Source: Rachycentron canadum (taxonomy: Eukaryota > Chordata > Actinopteri > Carangiformes > Rachycentridae). From it: DNA of 64,000 bases. Positions 1-12,059 of the stretch are shown here, piece after piece; position 1 is the first letter of the stretch; each line of letters begins with the position of its first letter. The DNA lies in contig CM076651.1 of NCBI GenBank assembly GCA_038496675.1, positions 7,109,690 to 7,173,689 of the forward strand. The letters are read 5' to 3'. The position numbers were made by a program, and so were the translations under genes. The notes under the pieces are model-generated. The model made no database searches. It was given only the letters and a program-made list of their open reading frames with translations, and was not told where the DNA came from.

Positions 1-504
1 GTTCTGGACTAACTGCAGACTCTTTAGAGAGTTTTTCGGACATCCTGACAACAGAGAGTTACAGTAGTCCAGCCTAGAGGTGATAAATGCATGGACTAGT
101 TTCTCAGCATCACTCTGAGAGAGGATATTCCTAATTTTGGCTATGCTGTGCAGGTGAAAAAAGGCAGTCCTAGTCATGTGTTTTATGTGTGAGCTGAATG
201 AAAGGTCTTGGTCAAATATTACTCCAAGGTTCCTTGCGGTCATACTTGAGTTCAGGGTGATGCCAGGTCTGGCTGGACATGGCTGGACGAACTGGAGGAG
301 GTGGCAGAAACAGGCAGATCTGAAAGTCGGACGTTGAATTTGCCGCTGTGGACTGTGAAATGGACTAGAGGAAAGGAAGACTGGGCCTAAATGCTGGAAG
401 AGATGCATTGGCAATCTGTGGTGATGAGCGGCAGGTGACGAGGAAGTTTGGCAGTGGAATGGGAAGTAGGTCAGCTGTGCCCACCTGAGAAAACACACAC
501 ACAA
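1..504 (-). mobile_element. LINE (L2/CR1-type) fragment, copy 1
   Basis: Nearly identical to 14907-15410, where the minus strand encodes the C-terminal part of a non-LTR retrotransposon reverse transcriptase. Here only the upstream portion of that reading frame is inside the window, including the segment reading NLGVIFDQDLSFSSHIKH. The 3' end of the element would lie left of the window. Confidence 0.75.
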
Positions 505-598
505 ACAGACGAGGAAGACAAACCGGGGACACTCAACAGCAAGAGAGGGGAGAACAAAAGAGAAGCAAGGGAGAACACAAGAAAATGTAACAACCAGT

Positions 599-1262
599 AA
601 TGCTTCGTCCTATCCCTGCTGTTGGAGAGCCATTTGAACAAATCCTCTCGGTCCTTGGTTGGTCCTCTTCCACGCTGTAATCAGTATCTCACAATCACGT
701 TTGCAGCAAGTTTCCGTAGGGGTGTTACTTTGAAGAAGGTTACAGCACCAGCCATCTCTAAGGCCCCAATTGAGTTTTTTATTTATTTTTTTAGTGTTTG
801 GGTTGCCAAAAGTTGTCCAATCTGCCCAGGGCTCTAACTTTATGAGCCATGCGTTTTCTCAGGTCCTTAAGCAGTTGTTCATCCAGCATTGTACCTCTTC
901 TGTATAACCACCCACAATCTTAAGGTGCGTCAGAGAGTTTCCATCAGGCCTGTGAATCCAGCTCTACAACCAACCGGTCACATTACGTTAGTGAGTTTAG
1001 GTTTAAACTTACAAGAGCATGTGAGCTGGCAAGGGAGAATCTAGGGGCAACTCAGAAAGATGAAAAGGTGGTAGGACAGGAGAGCTGAACAGCAAGCGTT
1101 TGCTCCAGGAGATGAGGTCCTTGTGGTGTTGCTGCTGCCTGGCTCTGCTTTGCAGGCTCAGTACAGCAGGCCCTATGTGATTGAACGCCAAGTTGGCCAG
1201 TGTGATTACTTGGTGAAAACTCCTGATTGTAAACTATTCATACTACGTTACTCGCAGTACAA
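599..1262 (+). mobile_element. Decayed Ty3/Gypsy integrase (core and C-terminal region), copy 1
   Basis: Frameshifted plus-strand pieces match fish Gypsy integrase. 600-880 reads through PIPAVGEPFEQI, VGPLPRC, TAPAISKA and an SNFMSHAFSQVLK-like end of the catalytic core. 1060-1250 reads as the C-terminal segment (GDEVLV, LPGSALQAQYSRPYVIERQVG, DYLVKTPD). Stops and shifts make it non-functional. It would continue an integrase zinc-finger relic of the kind seen at 13447-13654 in the right-hand copy, after a nested insertion. Confidence 0.75.
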
Positions 1263-1745
1263 AGGTGTCACCTGCTGTTAAGCCAGGAGCGATGCAAGTG
1301 CTCCTCCTGTGACTCAGGATCCTATTGAGTCTGTCCCTCCAGCTGATGTCTCTGCTGAGCCAGTTTGCTCACTTGGGTTGTCTGAGCCAGAGCCTTTGTT
1401 TTTGAAGTATCTGATAATAAGATTTCCATTTGTTTTATACAGCTTATAACTTTAAAGATCCCAAACTGTAACTGTGTCAAGTGCAAACCAATTTTTTAAA
1501 AAATGTCCTTGCAATTTGAAATGCCACCATGGATGACCCAAGGATTGCATTCAGCATCTTGAGAAAACAGCCAAGCTAAGGGAACAAGCAAATTAGAGGT
1601 GAAGTGCATCCATGTAGTGAAAGGTAAGGTGGGGTTTGTGATTAATGCTTTAATAATTCCAAATATACTCCTTATCAGATGAGCATCTAATGTCAAACAT
1701 CAGGATATAAGGTAGGCACTAGATTGTTATCTCTAATCAGCTTCC

Positions 1746-2220
1746 TGACACGGCTCTGGGACAAAGGACTCAGATGCGTGACTCAGATGCGTGACTCAGT
1801 TGGGCTCCAAAAAGCAGCAGTATTTATTAAATCCAAAATACACAGTCAGGCAGGCTGTGGTCAAAACACCAGGAAATCAAAAGTAGGCAAAGGAAACGAG
1901 ATGCCAAAAACAGGTAGGGTCAAATCGCTAGACCAAAAACTCACAGAGACACTGGAACTCTTGACCTAGAGGAAGAAGACGAACTGGCAAAGACTAAACC
2001 AAAGCACCAGACTTAAATACACAGGGGAGAGGGCGTCAACGAGGCACAGGTGCACACAATCAGGGAGGGGCAGCTGAAATCAGCACAGAGGGAACACAAG
2101 GGCAGGAAGTCAAGACGCCTGAAACGAGAGGAGAGGGTAAGCACACCAAAATAAAACAGGAAGACAGAAACAGTGCCAACAAAAACAAAAACATGACCTC
2201 AACCCAGGTGAGTCCTGACA
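1746..2220 (-). mobile_element. Solo LTR with 5-bp target-site duplication, copy 1
   Basis: A 475-bp unit that, read on the minus strand, begins TGTCAGGACTC and ends GCCGTGTCA. It has the TG...CA termini of a retroviral-type LTR and is flanked on both sides by the direct repeat cttcc (1741-1745 and 2221-2225). No internal gag-pol sequence is attached, so it is a solo LTR left by LTR-LTR recombination. It contains a short internal direct repeat (gactcagatgcgt) near 1768-1795. Confidence 0.75.
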
Positions 2221-2619
2221 CTTCCATCTTTTTACGACTGTTTTTGTGAAATTGTCATCCTTTGTCCGAATGTAGTGAATTTTTTTGTGCGACCGAAAAC
2301 ACCCAACATTTATGTTTGCAGCAATATATATATATATTGTGATATATTGTTTATCTTTCCCCATATTACATGTTCAGTCAGTGTTTGAGTAGAAACAGTG
2401 TGCAAACTTGGACAAACTGGTCCCCACAAGGAACTTTAACAGTGTGAAAGGTCCCCACAAAGACTTGATTTACTCAAGGTGTGTGACTGCAGACCGAGTT
2501 TGGACAGGAAGAAATATTGGAGTGTCAATTTGTGTATTGGTGTCTCCCTTTCCCAGAAGGGTCATGGCTACAGCGCTGGCAGCCTCACACCTGCAACTTT
2601 TCAATCACAGAGCTCTGTT

Positions 2620-2965
2620 GAAAAGAGCTTTATGAGAAAGTGATTGTTCCAAGTGCTCTTTGTTTGTGGATGTTTCCTCTCACGTGTGTCTCTCCCCGCT
2701 CCGGAAAAATGCTCCACTACCTTCATCACTACTCCCCTGCAGTCTCCATGCTTCTCAGCCACCACCTGCTGCTCCACTCGCTGACCACCTCCTCACCACT
2801 TCCTCTCCTGAAATTCCCCTGCTCACCTGCCGATTTTTCCAGAAAGGCTTTGTTCCATCTCGACTGCCCTGGTTTGGTCAATAAACCCATTTACTAATGC
2901 TATCTGTTTGTGTGAGTCTGTATCCGCTCTGGGGTCCAAGCCACTTTCAAATCATATCCTAACAA
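2620..2965 (+). mobile_element. Possible LTR end of the decayed Gypsy element, copy 1
   Basis: A pyrimidine-rich stretch with a plus-strand AATAAA (about 2880), followed by a segment resembling the U5 end of fish Gypsy LTRs and ending in cctaaca. It lies downstream of the integrase relic, in the same orientation. No second LTR was found, so this is a tentative call based on layout. Confidence 0.35.
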
Positions 2966-3816
2966 AAAGAGAAAGTAAGATTGTACCACAAGAGAAAATG
3001 TTTTCGGTTTGACCATTTCCTTGCCCAATTCATAAATAATTAGGTGACTTGTTTCAACAGTGTGTCTTATCACACCTTGTAGACAAAGAAATGATCACCA
3101 GACTTGATTTCACATTCACCATTTTATTTGAAGACAAATCTAGTCATGTGATTACTAGATATAAACCAGGGAGCACACATCCAAACAATATGGTTAGATA
3201 CACCAACCACAATAGTTTATATATGAGGAAACATAATCAAATAGAGATCAAATAATGTCAGAAAAGAGGACAAGAACATTGACTCACAACTGTGTTTGAT
3301 ACAACTACAATTAACAGACAGCAAAATGACAACAATTGTAATTTTAGAGGACAAGTTGTTCATATTACACATTGATAGATGAAATAATTCACATCATAAT
3401 CTGTACTGACTGATATGGAGGGGATCATAGCTCTTTAACGATGGAGATTTTATGCAAATCCATCTGATAATGTCGATGGATTCATATGAAAACATTATTG
3501 CTGACAAGTGTAACTAGTGTTTTCAAACTTAAATGTAGTTGAGCGAGGCATAAAAAGAGCAAGAAAAACTGAAGCCAGTTTTGTTGGTAAGAATCATTAT
3601 TACCACTTATTATGTAGAGTAAAATGATTAAGGTCCTATATGAATATACAGTACAAGTTATTGTTGTTACATGTAGATGCCTGAGGCATAAAAAGAGCAA
3701 ATAAAACCTAAAGGAATTATTTTTCTGCATAAAATTTCATTTCTTTTTTTTGACAATACCCCAGTCTTGTTGGTAGAATAATTGTCATTTAGAGTAAAAT
3801 GATTAATGGCAACACT
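2966..3816. other. 3' flank of gene A, no gene seen
   Basis: AT-rich sequence with no coding signal. Two short related blocks (near 3535-3560 and 3680-3700, both with gaggcataaaaagagcaa) show small internal duplications. Parts recur downstream of other array members (for example 25560-25740 and 36560-36830), so this is duplicated 3' flank. Confidence 0.6.
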
Positions 3817-5329
3817 TTATAGGAAGTTACAGCAAGTGCAATGTGGGTTGAAGATGAGAGTTGCTGGGCAGTGTTGGATGTACGTTATATCATGGACACA
3901 GCTGAAAAAGGTACGTGGGTTGTAAGGGTTGGCGTGAATCCCATCTTGCTTTCCAATGCAGAAATTGCGTGTTGCGCTAAGGGCTGGGAAATCAGAAAGA
4001 GAAGGAAAGTCAAATTTTGGGACATCGTGACATCTGTTGATTACATTGAGTGAAATTGTACCTAGATATCTAAGAAAGAACAGAAAGTAGTAGTCAATAA
4101 AAGGTGTTAACTTCAATACCGATGGTACAAACTCACTACAGGACACTTATTTTGTCACCTGGAAAAAGGAGATGGTGCAGGTGGCTGATGAGAGGACATT
4201 TGCCCCGTTGACAGAAATGTCCACTGAAGTCATCCAGGTCCAGAGACCAGACAAAGACTCCTCCAAAGTTGTTTGTATTTACGTAGTTGACCTGAACAAA
4301 TGAGGAAGAAAACAATTTCACCTCTGACATCATGTCAACAAAATATTGTTGAACCAAACTTGTGAGTTTGAAGGGTTTTTACTGAATTAACCAGATGATT
4401 ACCTTTGTTTCAAGGCTGTCTTTGTTATCAAACCCGACCCACTGATCTTCTACAGTGGCATATGGAACTTTCTGGTCAGCAATCAGGTGGACTGGGGAAT
4501 TGCCAATATTTTGGCAAATCTGAAAAGAAGGGTCAAATGTCAAAATTAAAATGGATAAAAATTTGTCACAGCCAATTCAACAGAAGCTGTTCACACATAA
4601 GGTTATTGATATAAATGACTAAGTTTCCCCACTTGCATTTTTACCTCATAGTAGGCCCACAGTCCTTGTATATGGGTGTAGGGGCCTGCTCTACCGTAAC
4701 CACTGACTGGTGCTCCAACACCATTGCATGTATGTGTGAGGGTATAAACTCGTCCATAGGATGCTATGCCCAAGTTGAGCTTATCTGCAGGTGCTCCCTG
4801 GTCCCTCCAGAACCGCAATGCAAAGTCCTGGAATATAGAGAAATAATAACAATTAGGATGAGATGACATCTCCAAATAGAAATTTGTTCAGGCAGTTAAA
4901 ATAGCAATCCTGATATTTACAGTATTAGAGCAGACTTTGTCTCCAGTATCATGGGATCCCTGGTACAAGGGGCTGTGATGTCCTGCAACAGTTTCCAAGG
5001 GGCCACGGAAGTCAAATGTCAGCACATTGATGAAATCCAGGCGCCTGATAAAATGCAGAGAAGATCATGTTAACCAAAGCACCTCAACAGCTAATCATGA
5101 GAATAATGTCAAGAATAAGATTAAAATAGTTTACCTGGCAATCTGTGGGACTTCATAACTGGCATTGATGACTGCTTTCTCAGCAGAGACACTCGCAATG
5201 AGGATGAGTCTGTCTTGGGAAGTTTCAGTTGCCTCAGTCTCAAATGCATTTCTGAGCATCTGGATGAGAAGACAGCATGGTTCAGTTTCAATCAAGTATA
5301 TATATCTATATAGATATATATATACATAT

Positions 5330-5413
<84 letters not shown>

Positions 5414-6861
5414 TTAAGAATCCAAGAAAACAAGTATCTGACCCTGATCAACCGTGTAAACCTTATTTTGTCATCTGGAAACCACCAGTCCAGGCTGAGT
5501 CCATCAAAACCATGTGTTCTCAGTAGTGTGATAGCAGACTGGACGAACGTTCTTCTTCTTACTCGTCTTGACACCAATCTACTGAATCTGATAAAGATGA
5601 GAACAAAACATTCAATCAGAACAACAAAACCACAATCACCAAAATAAGCAATATACTGTACTTTACAGTACATTGACATATTATTTGACTTGTATTAGAT
5701 TTAACATGACTTTGTAACACAAGTAAACTAAAATGAAGAAGAATTAAAAGTTAAATCCAAATGTAAACAACCCAAGGTTTTATACTAAATAAATATTTAT
5801 TTTTACGGTTAAATCCCACAAATCCCCAAATTTGTGCACACAATGTATTTGTATGATTTTTTTTGTTACTCATTATGTAATATAAGGTTATGTATCAGTA
5901 TCAGTCACAAATATATCAACATTTTTGCACAATATTTAAGTGTTTATCTGTATCATCAAGGAGTTTGTGAACACCTCACCTTGTGCTGTCTCATTCGCGT
6001 GAAACTATGCATAGTGCATGTTGTGCAATGCACAAAAATATGTCATAAATGGACAAAGTATCTCGTTAAAGAAAACATCTTTAACTTACCTTGGTGTGTC
6101 ACCAACTGCCAACAGGGTTTTGAGCTGTGGATTTCTGTGGGAGCATCAAAGTTTCGTGACATGACATTTAACAAAACTCAAAACTGATAATAATTTCCAA
6201 AATCCTGAGAGGCTCCAAGTCTGACCTGGTTTTGAGAGCATTGAAGGACACATAAAGGTTTACGTCAGATTCCATCCTTGGGACCAGAGCATTTGAGCTG
6301 ATGTCAGCGAAGGCGAAGATCAGATGGGTACACTTGTTGGGATCAATGTCAGAAACTGCGAGCCTTGCGTTGCCTTCTCTATTTTCAGCTGTGCTGTTAT
6401 AGTAACACACCAGCCTGGAGCAAGAGGCTGAGACACGGAGAAGATGGATTTAATTAGTTGATTCAAATACCTTGATTGACTGTTGATTAGGATGAAATTA
6501 TGATTGTGATAAACTTACCCAACCTGGCGATGATCAAACAGAGACCTTCAAAGTAAGAGAGTTGGGAAGTATGAGGTTTGAAAATGGAATGAATGGAAAT
6601 GGCAATATCGACAATATTCTTGGTAATCTAAAAACTTCACTGAATTATATGAAGTACTTTGCTGGATATTTCTGAATGTATAATTTTTAAAAGTTGTAAG
6701 CTTCAAAATTCAATTGATCATCTTTGTGATGAGGCGTTGGCAGAAATCTGTGATCAAAATCTGGATAAATAAAACCAACATTAAATTTGGGTGAACTGAC
6801 CCTTTTATGAAGCTTCAGTGCATCAGTGTGTCTTACCTGCAGTCAGAAGTAGCTTGCACAT
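3817..6861 (-). CDS. Secreted chitinase-like protein A (GH18 + CBM14), catalytic motif lost
   Basis: Eleven coding exons, 430 codons, one open frame: 6837-6861, 6519-6545, 6226-6427, 6090-6134, 5443-5587, 5135-5259, 4921-5044, 4645-4827, 4403-4519, 4159-4291, 3817-3983 (stop TAA at 3817-3819). A non-coding first exon ends at 7037. The start MCKLLLTAG begins a signal peptide, so the product is secreted. A GH18 TIM barrel follows to about residue 375, then a six-cysteine CBM14 chitin-binding domain. Exon lengths of 125, 124, 183, 117 and 133 match the chitinase family. The active-site segment reads DGLSLDWW (W135 where the catalytic Glu belongs, S131 for Asp). LLAVGDTPR replaces LLAVGGWNFG, and F200 replaces the Tyr of TYD. 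A basic run (SRRVRRRT, about 106-113) is peculiar to this copy and B. Inference: an inactive chitin-binding lectin. The (CA)n tract lies between exons 6 and 7. Confidence 0.88.
5298..5414. repeat. CA/TA compound microsatellite in an intron of gene A
   Basis: About 64 bases of CA repeat flanked by TATA runs. It has exactly the same length in the duplicate at 20204-20320. Opposite-strand frames over it (poly-CV or poly-TH) are artefacts of the repeat. Confidence 0.95.
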
Positions 6862-7036
6862 GTTGTTTCAATGTAACTACAAAGAAATAGAAGAAATCAA
6901 AACATTTATTTAATTTACAGTAGAACAATAAATGAGACCTCAAAAGTCATGTCGAGTGAGCAACAGCAAAAACAAACGAGTGATATCTATAAATGAATAC
7001 ATAGGTGAATAAAGTCAGAGTAAAAGGTTTACTTAC

Positions 7037-7125
7037 AAAGCCAAAGAGGAGAGAAGCAGATACTGTCAGTCTGTCTCCTGTGACTGATGAATGACTGACG
7101 GATGTCTTGCTATTATATTTGGGAC
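7037..7125 (-). promoter_or_regulatory. Core promoter and non-coding exon 1 of gene A
   Basis: Sense-strand AAATATAATA (7120-7111) acts as a TATA element. It is followed about 30 bases on by a conserved leader ending CTTTGGCTTT and a GTAAGT donor at 7036-7031. The same arrangement precedes B, C, D, F and G, including the string CAGTCATTCATCAGTCACAG or close variants. Confidence 0.75.
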
Positions 7126-7150
7126 ATCGCTATTTGGGTGTGGCGATTTT

Positions 7151-10100
7151 TCTGTTTCCTGAAGGAGGTTCTTTAACTCGTACTGGGCCCTGCCACACAT
7201 TTGATTGGACCTGCTACAAAATTATTCAAAACTGCTGATTTTGTAAAACTGAACTACATACGTAGTTGAAGTACAGCAAAATATCAAATTATTCTGGCTT
7301 AAAGCCATGGCCATGTTATTGAGTACATAGCTATCAGGGTGTGTTAATATAATTGGGTTAAATAGGACATGGAGCAATTACATAGTGATATGTATCAGAC
7401 TTTTTGTTGGTCTGCCAACCAACCTTTGGTTTGTGTTTTCTTTATTGGAATGATAGTTTGTGAATTGTTGAAAACTAAAAATATTCCAATTGTATATAAT
7501 GACTTAAATATAGATAAAAAAAAATACACATATGTATTCACATATATATATAAAAAACTTAAAACAATATATAAAGTGATATTACTCCAAACAATGACTT
7601 GTCACTTTAAGTCCAGAGCCATTAGTGATGCTGTGTGCTGCACAGTATGTGTGTCTGTGCTCTGAAAGACGTTTCAGCAGTTGAAAGTGAATGTGTTCAC
7701 CCAGGTGTGGTGTTTACATCAACACAGATCAGGATCATAGTATAATTTTGCCTCTTCCTGACCGACTGTTTTCCAGTTTGTTACTCAGCACCTCTAGGCT
7801 TTTTTAATGTGTGATTGTACATTGAGAATATATGGATCCAGCAAATGAATGAATATATGTTGATCAGTTCACCATATTGCAGGGTTGAACTGGGGTGGTC
7901 GGGAGTAAGAGGTAAAATGCTGTCACCTATTGGTTTAGGTTTACCTGTAACATAATTTAACGTTTAATAATTAAACAGTTTGGTGGTGGTCAGTGTGCAT
8001 TTACAAGTCTTGGAATTTTACAGTGGTTTGTTTATTTCATGTGAGAGATTTTAGTCTGCCCTTGTGTCTCTGTGCTCTTGACACTGGTTGGGAGGGGCTC
8101 ATATTAAAATAATGATGCCATACAAATAAAAAGTATTTCTGCACTGCTGGCACATGAAACTGATTTTTTTTTTTACTTTTTTCGAATCAGATCACACCAC
8201 ACAAAGACATTAGAGAAATATATTGATTTTTCTTTTTTGGAGTGAAAGTAAATTAATATTTAACATTTTCAAACTTAATTTTCAGTGGTGATAATGAAGT
8301 TTGCAAAATTATTGTTTCTTTAAGAGATATACTCTTCTATGTGTAGGCTGTAGATGTGATTAACGCAAATAATTACAGGTAGTTCAGAAAGAGCTCTCTG
8401 GAACATCAGGACTCCTTCCTCTTTCTCATTCTTAAGTGACAAGAAGAATCTTGAAACTCAGTCAGCTTTATGATTGGTGTATAACTACTGCCTTTTCATT
8501 CTGTCTGCACATGAACTTTGTAAGAAATTAATTATATAGCATTATTGAATCAGGAGTGTAAGTGTCATAGATTATTCAGTCAGACATTTACCTGACATCA
8601 CCTGTTATCATGTTGATCACACCCAGGACATTTTGCAACCCCATTGTTCTGAGCTGTATTTGTGGTATGTGTGTTGTGTATTTTGTGGAATGCATATATG
8701 GTAAAGTATCAAACAGCTGGAGTCATGGTTTCACCACACATATAAACTGGACTCAGCGTTGCCATCAGATTTGTGTTTGCCTTGTGTTCTAATAAAAACC
8801 ATTGTGTTGCCTGTGAAATACCTATGAATTATTTTTTGTTTTTTCCTTCAGATCTCTCCAACTATCCTTGCCATATTAGATGGCAACAACTAAAATGTTC
8901 AGCACGTGTGGTTTAAAGCGGAAATTAAATCAAAGTGTTAAATTTATGTACAAGTAATTTGAAACAGCAAAAGTAAGAAAACACTGAATTAATGAATGAA
9001 TTCATTATTAAATAATTTCAGTGCAAGATTGAAAGGTTAAGTTTATGCAGTGGAGAACAGAACAGTTTTTAGCTTCTTCTTGAAGCCAGTAATGGTTTAT
9101 GCTGATTTGATATCCATTGGTTGCTGTTTCCAGCAGTGTGCAGTATAGTGGCTGAAAGACTTGTTGAGATTTACCTCTTGACACTACTAATTAAATAGCT
9201 CCTGTAGATCTTAGAGTCCTATTAGGTTGGTGGTGGGTTTGTTGTGTGTGTCTGTGTGTGTCATCATCTGTTTACACAGTCCACTCATGGGGACCTATTG
9301 AGGTGTGGGGACAAAAAATCAGGTCCCCCAATGGGAAAACCTTTTAGAATGAATGTAGGCTTTGTTCTGAAGGTGCCTATGTGATTTTTAGCATTGGCCC
9401 ATTACACGTTTTTTGGTTAGTGTGTGTGTGGAGTGCTCTTTTGCTCTCCCTTATTGTTTGGGGCTGTTATTGAGGTCACGCAAATGTTTCAAATGTGGTT
9501 GAGTGCCACCTACATCCTGGAACCATTAAGAAGGTTATATTAATGTTATACGTCACAATCCACATGGTGGACTATTTGGAGGATTATTTGGAAGATTATT
9601 TGAAGAAGATAACAGCTAATGAGTCAAGAATTTTTGCAGTGGAGCAAAAGTGAAAGACAAGGTAAAAATATTTGTATGAAAAACCTGCATAACTAGTGTC
9701 CAACCCAAAACTTATTTATTTATTTTAGTTAATTTTCTTTAATTAGTTAGCAGGATAACTTTTTAGCGCTAATGAGCTACAGAGGCAGAATCAGTAGCAT
9801 GTCATGATAAAATGACATGCTTTAAATGACAGTTTAGAGACTGACATAGTCAATCTCATCTTTGGAGAACCGAAACGCTCTTTCTTTGTAACTTCTGTTT
9901 GGAGGCTTTTAATTTGGAATAGCACAGAAAGTACCGTTTACATTACCGGTACTAACTTTGTCTTGGTCAAACTACAGCTGACGGAGATGGTCATATCATT
10001 AATTAACCAGCTCATTAAAACAGGGATTAAAGTTTTCACAACATAATCTGGTTAAATTAAAATACACAATTGTTTATAGGTTGAGGTTGATGGATACAGC

Positions 10101-11050
10101 AAGTTAGAGTAAATCAGATCAGTAGTTGGTCATCGCCTGAATATGAGCCACATCCTGCAGAGTTAGTGAGAGACAGACTGAATTGTTTTTCTTTCTCAAC
10201 AGGTACCCATCTTTCTCTCTCTTTCTCTCTCTCACCCATCCTGCTGCTGTCTACCTGGCAGCATGACCTGCAGCTTCCACCTCAATTATTTACTTAAGTC
10301 TATAATAATTATCCTTGCAAATTAAGCTTGGTTATCCATGTTCTCATTGTGTTGCTTGCCTTTGTAAAATAATGGGGGCTCATTCATGTCTTTAGTAGGT
10401 TGTTTTTTGTTTGCTGTTTTTCCCCGAGATTTATTTGTAGACCTCATTGGTTAGTTTTATTAGTTTGTGGAGGTTGTGGTTTGGTGTTTCCCTCCCTTCC
10501 CATGTTACTTCAACTTGGTGAGTATGGTTGTTTGAGTTGCTTTAGAGTTAGTCAGTGCTTGAGCTTCCCTGGCAGATAGATGAACATTCCAGCTGGACAT
10601 TGGTCCCTCCAGTGGCTCACTCCTTTATTTATTTATTTTTTTTTTTTGAGACTATCCCTGATGGGGGTATACTTCCGGTTGCTGCAGGAGGCTGTTTCTA
10701 TGACTTACCGTGGGACACTGAGTTTAAAGCCTCCTCTAGCCTGGTATGTCTCAGAAGATAGATAGAGTTGCTGAGCATGAGATGTGAGATGGCAGGTATC
10801 CAGGGATTGCTCTAAATTAGCACTGTCTTTTGTGCTAAGCACTCAACAAGCATACTCCACCTTTTTTTTTCCTCTTAGGGGGTGGGGGTGGCATTTGTTG
10901 AAAGAAGTGAGGTGAGTGTTGTGCTCTTCATGAGACAGTATGTGCTGGGTCTGTGATCCTAATTTTAGTGTGCCTAGTGGCTTGTGTGCAAGTCTGGCAA
11001 GAATTTGACAAGAACTACAACATGACTAAACAATGTGAAACAACTCCTAC
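7151..11050. other. Spacer upstream of gene A, no gene seen
   Basis: No supported coding region. Several blocks are diverged copies of sequence upstream of gene B: 7165-7330 pairs with 22190-22330, 7370-7450 with 22340-22480, and 8340-8930 with 23985-24625. A further block, 7640-7920, pairs with 12350-12665 in this same spacer. 9050-9180 resembles the LINE-derived flank at 24740-24830 and 28330-28450. So this is old duplicated flank that predates the recent A/B event. The frames at 10555-10765 are short and cross a T-run. Confidence 0.55.
8881..8930. promoter_or_regulatory. Conserved upstream block (copy near gene A)
   Basis: Contains ctaaaatgttcagcacgtg followed by tggtttaaag and a GAAATTA run. 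Related blocks occur at 24571-24625, 27981-28040, 34585-34640, 42845-42880 and 53140-53215, each upstream of a minus-strand array member. A regulatory role is only a possibility; shared ancestry of duplicated flanks explains it equally well. Confidence 0.35.
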
Positions 11051-11054
11051 AATG

Positions 11055-12000
11055 TGACTAGGCAAGGCAAGGCAGGGCAATTTTATTTGTATAGCCCATT
11101 TTTAGCCTCATTTGTTTGTCTCAAAGGGCTTTACATAGCATCATAACAACATCCTTTGCCCTTAGACCCTCACATCAATTCAAATGTTATTAAAGAATGG
11201 TCAGACAGGACAGGGTTTTGAGGGAAAACTGTAATGTGCTCAGCTTCTATCCCATAGGTTAGTACTAAGTCAAGGACATGATTAAAGGAGTGAGTTGGTT
11301 TATTTACCTTCTGAGAGAAGCCAATTGAATCTAAGAGAGACTTGAATACAATAGCAGGACAATCATCATCAACGTCCACATGAATGTTGAAGTCACCCAC
11401 TATACTGACTGATGTCTGATTCCATTGCTAAGTTTGACAGAATGTCTGGGAATTCTTCTAAGAACTTAGAATAAGGTGCGGGGGGACGGTACACAACAGC
11501 AAGTAAGAGTGGTTTCTCTGCTTTCCAGTCAGGGTGAGAGAAGCTGACAGTAAGGCTTTCAAATGAATCATACGAAACATTAGGCCAGGGGTTCATAAGC
11601 AGATTTGACTGATAAACTGCAGCCACTCCTCCTCCTCTACCAGTGACACGTGGCACATGGTAGTTAATGTAACCAGGAGGGGTAGATTCATTAAAACTAA
11701 CATATTCATCCTGCTGCAACCGGGTTTCAGTGAGGGTTAATAGATCAATTTGGTGATTTGTAAATAAATCATTCACTAGGAGAGACTTGGAAGGGAGAGA
11801 TCGAATATTTAGCAAACCACATTTAATAGTTTTATTGGGTTGGTTTGCTGGAGCAGTGGTTTTGATTTTTACTAAGTTGCTATGAATGACTCCTCCAGAT
11901 TTGGGTTTAGGCTTATACAGCCTCGAGGCAGACACAGTTTCTATGGGACAGAAAGGGGGCTGGGTGGGTGACTGGGTGGGTGACAGCACGATGGCACCTG
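11055..12000 (-). mobile_element. Internally deleted LINE (L2/CR1-type) with endonuclease remains
   Basis: The minus strand encodes an apurinic-type endonuclease: LLNIRSLPSK and LTETRL, GRGGGVAAVY, LLAVVYRPP, then after a frameshift near 11400 MGDFNIHVD and LVLTYG, ending LSDHSLITFEL. The 3' tail (11055-11165; tttatttgtatagcccattt, caaagggctttacatag) matches the tail of the LINE at 13862. The reverse-transcriptase region between them is missing, so this is a dead, deleted copy. Confidence 0.85.
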
Positions 12001-12059
12001 CAGAGGGCCGTGTAAGACTGCGGCTCTGCCTGCTGGTCTGAACTCCGGGTGCTTGTCAG

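Larger units (their letters stand above)
1..7150. repeat. Left copy of a recent near-identical segmental duplication
   Basis: This block recurs at 14907-22055 with a constant offset of 14906 bases (14905 right of about 6690). Reading both copies I noticed only four differences: position 56 (g versus a), one base in an A-run near 6690, and substitutions at 6977 and 6980. Even the long CA microsatellite has the same length in both. Identity stops abruptly at about 7150 in the upstream flank of gene A. Beyond that point the two flanks are only diverged relatives of each other. The left end lies outside the window. It is either a very recent tandem duplication or conversion, or an assembly duplication. 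Confidence 0.95.

Noticed and set aside
2620..2897. 85-codon plus-strand frame rich in His, Leu and Pro
   Set aside because: Lies in a pyrimidine-rich LTR-like stretch and overlaps a second frame of equal quality.
5131..5679. 182-codon minus frame and 160-codon plus frame over the CA tract (and the copies at 20037-20585)
   Set aside because: They run straight through splice sites and a dinucleotide repeat; only the pieces belonging to gene A or B exons are real.
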